The notes beneath the pieces are model-generated. The model did not search any database. It saw only the letters and a program-made list of their open reading frames with translations, and was not told where the DNA came from. This document shows positions 61,201-64,000 of a stretch of DNA of 64,000 nucleotides, piece by piece. The DNA comes from Longimicrobiales bacterium (GTDB lineage Bacteria; Gemmatimonadota; Gemmatimonadetes; Longimicrobiales; Gaopeijiaceae), in the NCBI GenBank assembly GCA_958295645.1, contig OY282361.1, positions 828,927-892,926 of the forward strand, read 5' to 3'. Each line of letters begins with the position of its first letter. The first letter of the stretch is position 1. The translations under genes and the position numbers were made by a program.

Positions 61201-62786
61201 GGCGGACTCTTGCGGACCATGGTGGCGACCGTGCGGCGCGATTCGACCAAGTAGCGCGTCGCGGCCTCCTGCACGTCGGCAGGCGCCACTTGGCTGATTC
61301 GCCGCGACCACCGGAACGTCTCGCGCCAGTCGCCCAGCGCGGCTTCGGACTCGGCCAGCTGGCTGGCGAGCTCCAGGTTGGACGAGAGCCGACGGTACTC
61401 GCCTGCTCGGAGCTGGTTTCGGATCCTCGCGAGCGCGGCGGGCTCGGGCGGCGCCGCCTTGATCCGGCCGATCTCCTCGTAGACGGCGCGCTCCAGGTCG
61501 CCGGGGGCGTGCGGGGCGCGGGGCACCGCGGAGACGATGAAGAGGCCGGGGTGCGCGGATCCTGGACCCAGCCGCGCGGAGACGTGAACGGCGGAGCGGT
61601 CGCGGGCCACCAGACGTTGGTAGAGACGAGTGGTGCGGCCTCCCGTGAGCAGGGCCGCCAGGACTGCAAGGGCGGGGGCGTCGGCGTGCGAACGCGAGAC
61701 GGCCTTCCAGCCGATCGCCATCCGGGGCTCCGCGTCGAACTCGACCGTGACGCGGCGCTCGCCCGCTTGTTCGGGCTCGGGCGGCGGCAGTGGGGGCGCC
61801 GGCGGCCCCGAGGGAATCCCTCCGAAGTACTCGTCGGCCCAGGAGGCCGCTTGGCCCGCGTCAAGGTCCCCCACGACGGCCACGACCGCGTTTTGCGCTC
61901 CGTAGTGCGCGCGAAAGAAGTCCTCCACCTGGGGCCGGCCGAGCCGCTCCAAGTCGGAGGCCCGTCCGGCCACCGGCACGCCGTAGGGGTGTTCCTGGAA
62001 AGCCGCGGCCAGAAGGGCGGCCTCCAGCACGCCCCCCGGACTGGCTTCCAGCCGCATGCGCCGCTCCTCCCGGACCACGTCGAGTTCGGTGAAGAACTCC
62101 CGGAAGACGGGATTGGCGGCGCGGTCGGACTCCAGCGCGAACCAGAGTTGGGCTCGGTTGGCCGGCAGTTCGACGAAGTAGCTCGTGGCCTCGTGCGACG
62201 TGGTGGCGTTGAGGCTACGTGCTCCGGCGGTGGAGAGAATCTGATTGAACTCGTTGGGGATTATATGGATACGTGCATCGTCTTCAAGTTTTGCTATAGA
62301 TGAATCGAAACGTGCGGCGCGAGCGGAATCCGGAAAGCGCGCGCCAGTCTCGGCGACCAGCGAATCGCGGGTTCGGTCGATCTGGTCCATGAGCACGCTC
62401 TCCGCCGGCCAGTCGCGCGTGCCGACTTCACGCGACCCCTTGAAGAGCAGATGCTCGAGCACGTGCGCCGCGCCGGTATGGCCGGGACGCTCGTTGACCG
62501 ATCCCACCGGATAGTGGACGACGAAGGCGACCGTGGGCGACTGGCGCCGCTCCAGGAAGAGGAACGTCATGCCGTTGGCGAGCCTGTGCCGCAGGACGGG
62601 AAGCTGCTCGCCGGGCGCTGGGGACTGAGCCTGTTGCGGGTCGCGGGCCGGTGCCTCCTGCGCCGTCGGCGAGGCCGAAGCCGAAGAGACGAGAAGGTGC
62701 GCCGCGGCGGTTGCCGCGAAGGCGGGGCGAAGGCATGGACGGCCGCGCCAAGGCCCGGCCCTAGCGCGGAACGGAGGCGGGGTCAC
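61197..62786 (-). CDS. M16 family zinc peptidase, catalytic subunit
   Basis: 529-residue exported metallopeptidase. After a signal-like segment (FAATAAAHLLVSSASASPT) come VLRHRLANGMTFLFLERR and the inverted zinc motif HVLEH near residue 109 (TGAAHVLEHLLFKG), with the downstream Glu in LDVVREERRMRLE. Later features are HPYGVPVAG and FFRAHYGAQNAVVAVVGD. An insert at about 135-195 (DQIDRTRDSLVAETG..) widens the domain. GTG 62786 overlaps the fpg stop (GTGA), and its own stop overlaps the partner gene. Likely acts in the periplasm on peptides or misfolded proteins. Confidence 0.92.
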   Translation of the reverse strand: MTPPPFRARAGPWRGRPCLRPAFAATAAAHLLVSSASASPTAQEAPARDPQQAQSPAPGEQLPVLRHRLANGMTFLFLERRQSPTVAFVVHYPVGSVNERPGHTGAAHVLEHLLFKGSREVGTRDWPAESVLMDQIDRTRDSLVAETGARFPDSARAARFDSSIAKLEDDARIHIIPNEFNQILSTAGARSLNATTSHEATSYFVELPANRAQLWFALESDRAANPVFREFFTELDVVREERRMRLEASPGGVLEAALLAAAFQEHPYGVPVAGRASDLERLGRPQVEDFFRAHYGAQNAVVAVVGDLDAGQAASWADEYFGGIPSGPPAPPLPPPEPEQAGERRVTVEFDAEPRMAIGWKAVSRSHADAPALAVLAALLTGGRTTRLYQRLVARDRSAVHVSARLGPGSAHPGLFIVSAVPRAPHAPGDLERAVYEEIGRIKAAPPEPAALARIRNQLRAGEYRRLSSNLELASQLAESEAALGDWRETFRWSRRISQVAPADVQEAATRYLVESRRTVATMVRKSPP

Positions 62787-63688
62787 CGGTCGGCCGCCGG
62801 CGGGAGCGCCTGGCAATGCGGACAGAGGAAGGCCGAGCGGCCTCCGAAGACGATGCGTTCGATGGCGGCGGCGCAGCGGGGGCAAGGGTTGCCGACGGAG
62901 CCGTAGGCGCGCAGCGCAGGGCCGAACCCGCCCGGCTGGCCCGAGGCCGTGAGGTAGTTGCGCAGGGTGGTGCCCTGGGCGCGGATCGCCTCGCGCAGGA
63001 CTCTGCGCAGGCAGCGGTGGAGGCGGACGGCCGCCCGGGCGGAGAATTCGTTGGCGCGACGCATGGGGTGGACGGCGGCGTGCCAGAGGGACTCCACGGC
63101 GTAGATGTTGCCGATCCCGGCGATCTTGCGCTGGTCGAGAAGGAGCGAGCGCACGGGAGACTTGGAGGACTCCAGGATCCGCTGCAGGCGCCTCGCGGTG
63201 AAGCTGGGAGCGAGCGGCTCCGGACCCAGCCGGGCCGACCAAGCCGGCCAGTCCCGGCGGGGCACGTACGACAGCCGGCCGAAGCGGCGGACGTCGTCGT
63301 AGGCGACCGCGCCCCCTCCCTCGAGATGGACGAAGACGGCGCAATGCCGTGCCGACGGCGGCGGCCGCGAACCCGGCGACGGCAGCAGGCGCCCGGTCAT
63401 CCCCAGGTTGACGACGATGCGATCCTCGTCGTCCAGGAGGACCACGACGTTCTTCCCCCGCCTCCCCACGGCCCGCACGCGCTTGCCCTCGGCGGCGGCC
63501 AAGCCGGAGGCGGACCTCGCGACGCCAGCCGCCTCCTCGCACCGTTTCCGCCCGGCCCGGCCCGCCGCGCGCAGGCCGGCGTTCGCGACGACATCCGGAC
63601 GCAGCACGGTCACCCGGGCGACCGTGCGCCCCGCGAGGAAGACGTCGAGGCCCCTCGAGATGGTCTCCGCCTCGGGGAGCTCGGGCAC
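62783..63688 (-). CDS. mutM: Formamidopyrimidine-DNA glycosylase
   Basis: Removes 8-oxoguanine and ring-opened purines from DNA and nicks the backbone. It begins MPELPEAETISRGL, so the catalytic Pro and Glu are exposed after Met removal. The beta-clam lysine lies in EGKRVRAVGRRGKNVVV; LGMTGRLL, DDVRRFGRL, KIAGIGNIYAVESLW and AQGTTLRNY follow. The C-terminal zinc finger has Cys pairs at 269/272 and 289/292. An Ala/Arg-rich insert of about 25 residues after residue 40 is unusual. Full length at 301 residues. It is the first gene of a three-gene unit with the M16 pair. Confidence 0.95.
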   Translation of the reverse strand: MPELPEAETISRGLDVFLAGRTVARVTVLRPDVVANAGLRAAGRAGRKRCEEAAGVARSASGLAAAEGKRVRAVGRRGKNVVVLLDDEDRIVVNLGMTGRLLPSPGSRPPPSARHCAVFVHLEGGGAVAYDDVRRFGRLSYVPRRDWPAWSARLGPEPLAPSFTARRLQRILESSKSPVRSLLLDQRKIAGIGNIYAVESLWHAAVHPMRRANEFSARAAVRLHRCLRRVLREAIRAQGTTLRNYLTASGQPGGFGPALRAYGSVGNPCPRCAAAIERIVFGGRSAFLCPHCQALPPAADR

Positions 63689-63695
63689 GTTGCGG

Positions 63696-64000
63696 CTAGC
63701 CCAGCTTCACGGCGGTTCCGGTGGCCGACACCATGAGCATCCCGTTGCCGGAGCCAAGCACTTCGTAGTCCAAGTCCACCGCGACCACGGCGTCCGCGGC
63801 CCGGCCGTTCGCTTCGGCCGCCATCTCCCGCAACGCCTCTTCACGGGCCGACTTCAAGGCGTCCTCGTAGGCGCCCGCGCGGCCGCCCACGATGTCGCGC
63901 AGGCCGGCCATGATGTCCTTGAAGATGTTCGCGCCGATGATGGCCTCGCCCGTGACGATGCCCAGGTATTCGGCGACCTGCCGTCCTTCGATCGACGGCG
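63696..64000 (-). CDS. YbjQ/UPF0145 heavy-metal-binding-like protein, cut by window edge
   Basis: The C-terminal ~100 residues are visible; the frame is open to the right edge. Segments [44 protein letters not shown] and [29 protein letters not shown] match the small UPF0145 (YbjQ) family, which forms ring oligomers; the heavy-metal-binding name is historical. ATG 63911 is internal to the domain, so the real start lies beyond the window. It ends seven bases before the mutM ATG and may be in the same unit. Confidence 0.9.
   Translation of the reverse strand, partial: PSIEGRQVAEYLGIVTGEAIIGANIFKDIMAGLRDIVGGRAGAYEDALKSAREEALREMAAEANGRAADAVVAVDLDYEVLGSGNGMLMVSATGTAVKLG

Overview
The window reads as chromosomal DNA of a high-GC (roughly 70 percent by eye) diderm bacterium. 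Outer-membrane features (a predicted beta-barrel at 17556-18248, SurA-like chaperones, many lipoprotein signals), menaquinone-type UbiE/MenG, and the DUF1592 + DUF1552 secreted cytochrome pair fit Gemmatimonadota or a relative. That placement is inference from gene content, not a tree. GTG and TTG starts are common, and 1- or 4-base stop/start overlaps (ATGA, GTGA, TTGA, TGATG) bind many genes into long operons. No tRNA, rRNA, CRISPR array, transposase or integrase was seen, and no stretch above 300 bases lacks a gene.

Left part (1-27104). A truncated pyrimidine-nucleoside phosphorylase enters from the left edge. A minus-strand pair follows, class A PBP and a DUF3343 protein. The plus-strand operon 3596-10288 carries a HExxH lipoprotein, aroB, an acyl-CoA synthetase, a NYN/LOTUS RNA-binding protein and a 3-methyladenine glycosylase. 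Next come a DUF4153 membrane protein with a possible 33-codon leader, an NhaC antiporter, etfBA, then on the minus strand moeA-M23 peptidase and an outer-membrane barrel. A zinc-ribbon regulator, a GT-C glycosyltransferase, a hexapeptide acyltransferase, a small DUF2281-like protein, guaB (probably leaderless), a lytic transglycosylase and holB-moaC follow.

Middle (27203-41751). A long minus-strand run goes DUF58 -> BatA-like -> Mfd -> SurA -> PdxA. Mfd is continuous in one 1653-codon frame with a second lipoprotein peptidyl-prolyl isomerase, which is the strangest single object here. Diverging from DUF58 on the plus strand is a secreted triad: DUF1587/1592/1588/1585 cytochrome, DUF1552 Tat-type protein, ankyrin-repeat protein.

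Right part (43710-64000). LepA leads a translationally coupled trio (PfkB sugar kinase, STAS-like + HATPase protein, STAS-like + CxxC + winged-helix-like protein) that looks like an uncharacterised partner-switch module. Opposite it lies a lower-GC islet with an AAA ATPase and a coupled 53-residue partner. Then come a PLP gamma-family enzyme, pruA, an Mrp ATPase without the usual CxxC, and an envelope-stress operon (ECF sigma, anti-sigma, bactofilin-like membrane protein, toastrack protein). UbiE/MenG, an M16 protease pair, Fpg and a truncated YbjQ-family protein close the window.

A recurrent theme is short tandem duplication at the 5' ends of genes or at gene junctions (M23, PdxA, PfkB kinase, DUF1592, the toastrack protein, and the region upstream of 22293).
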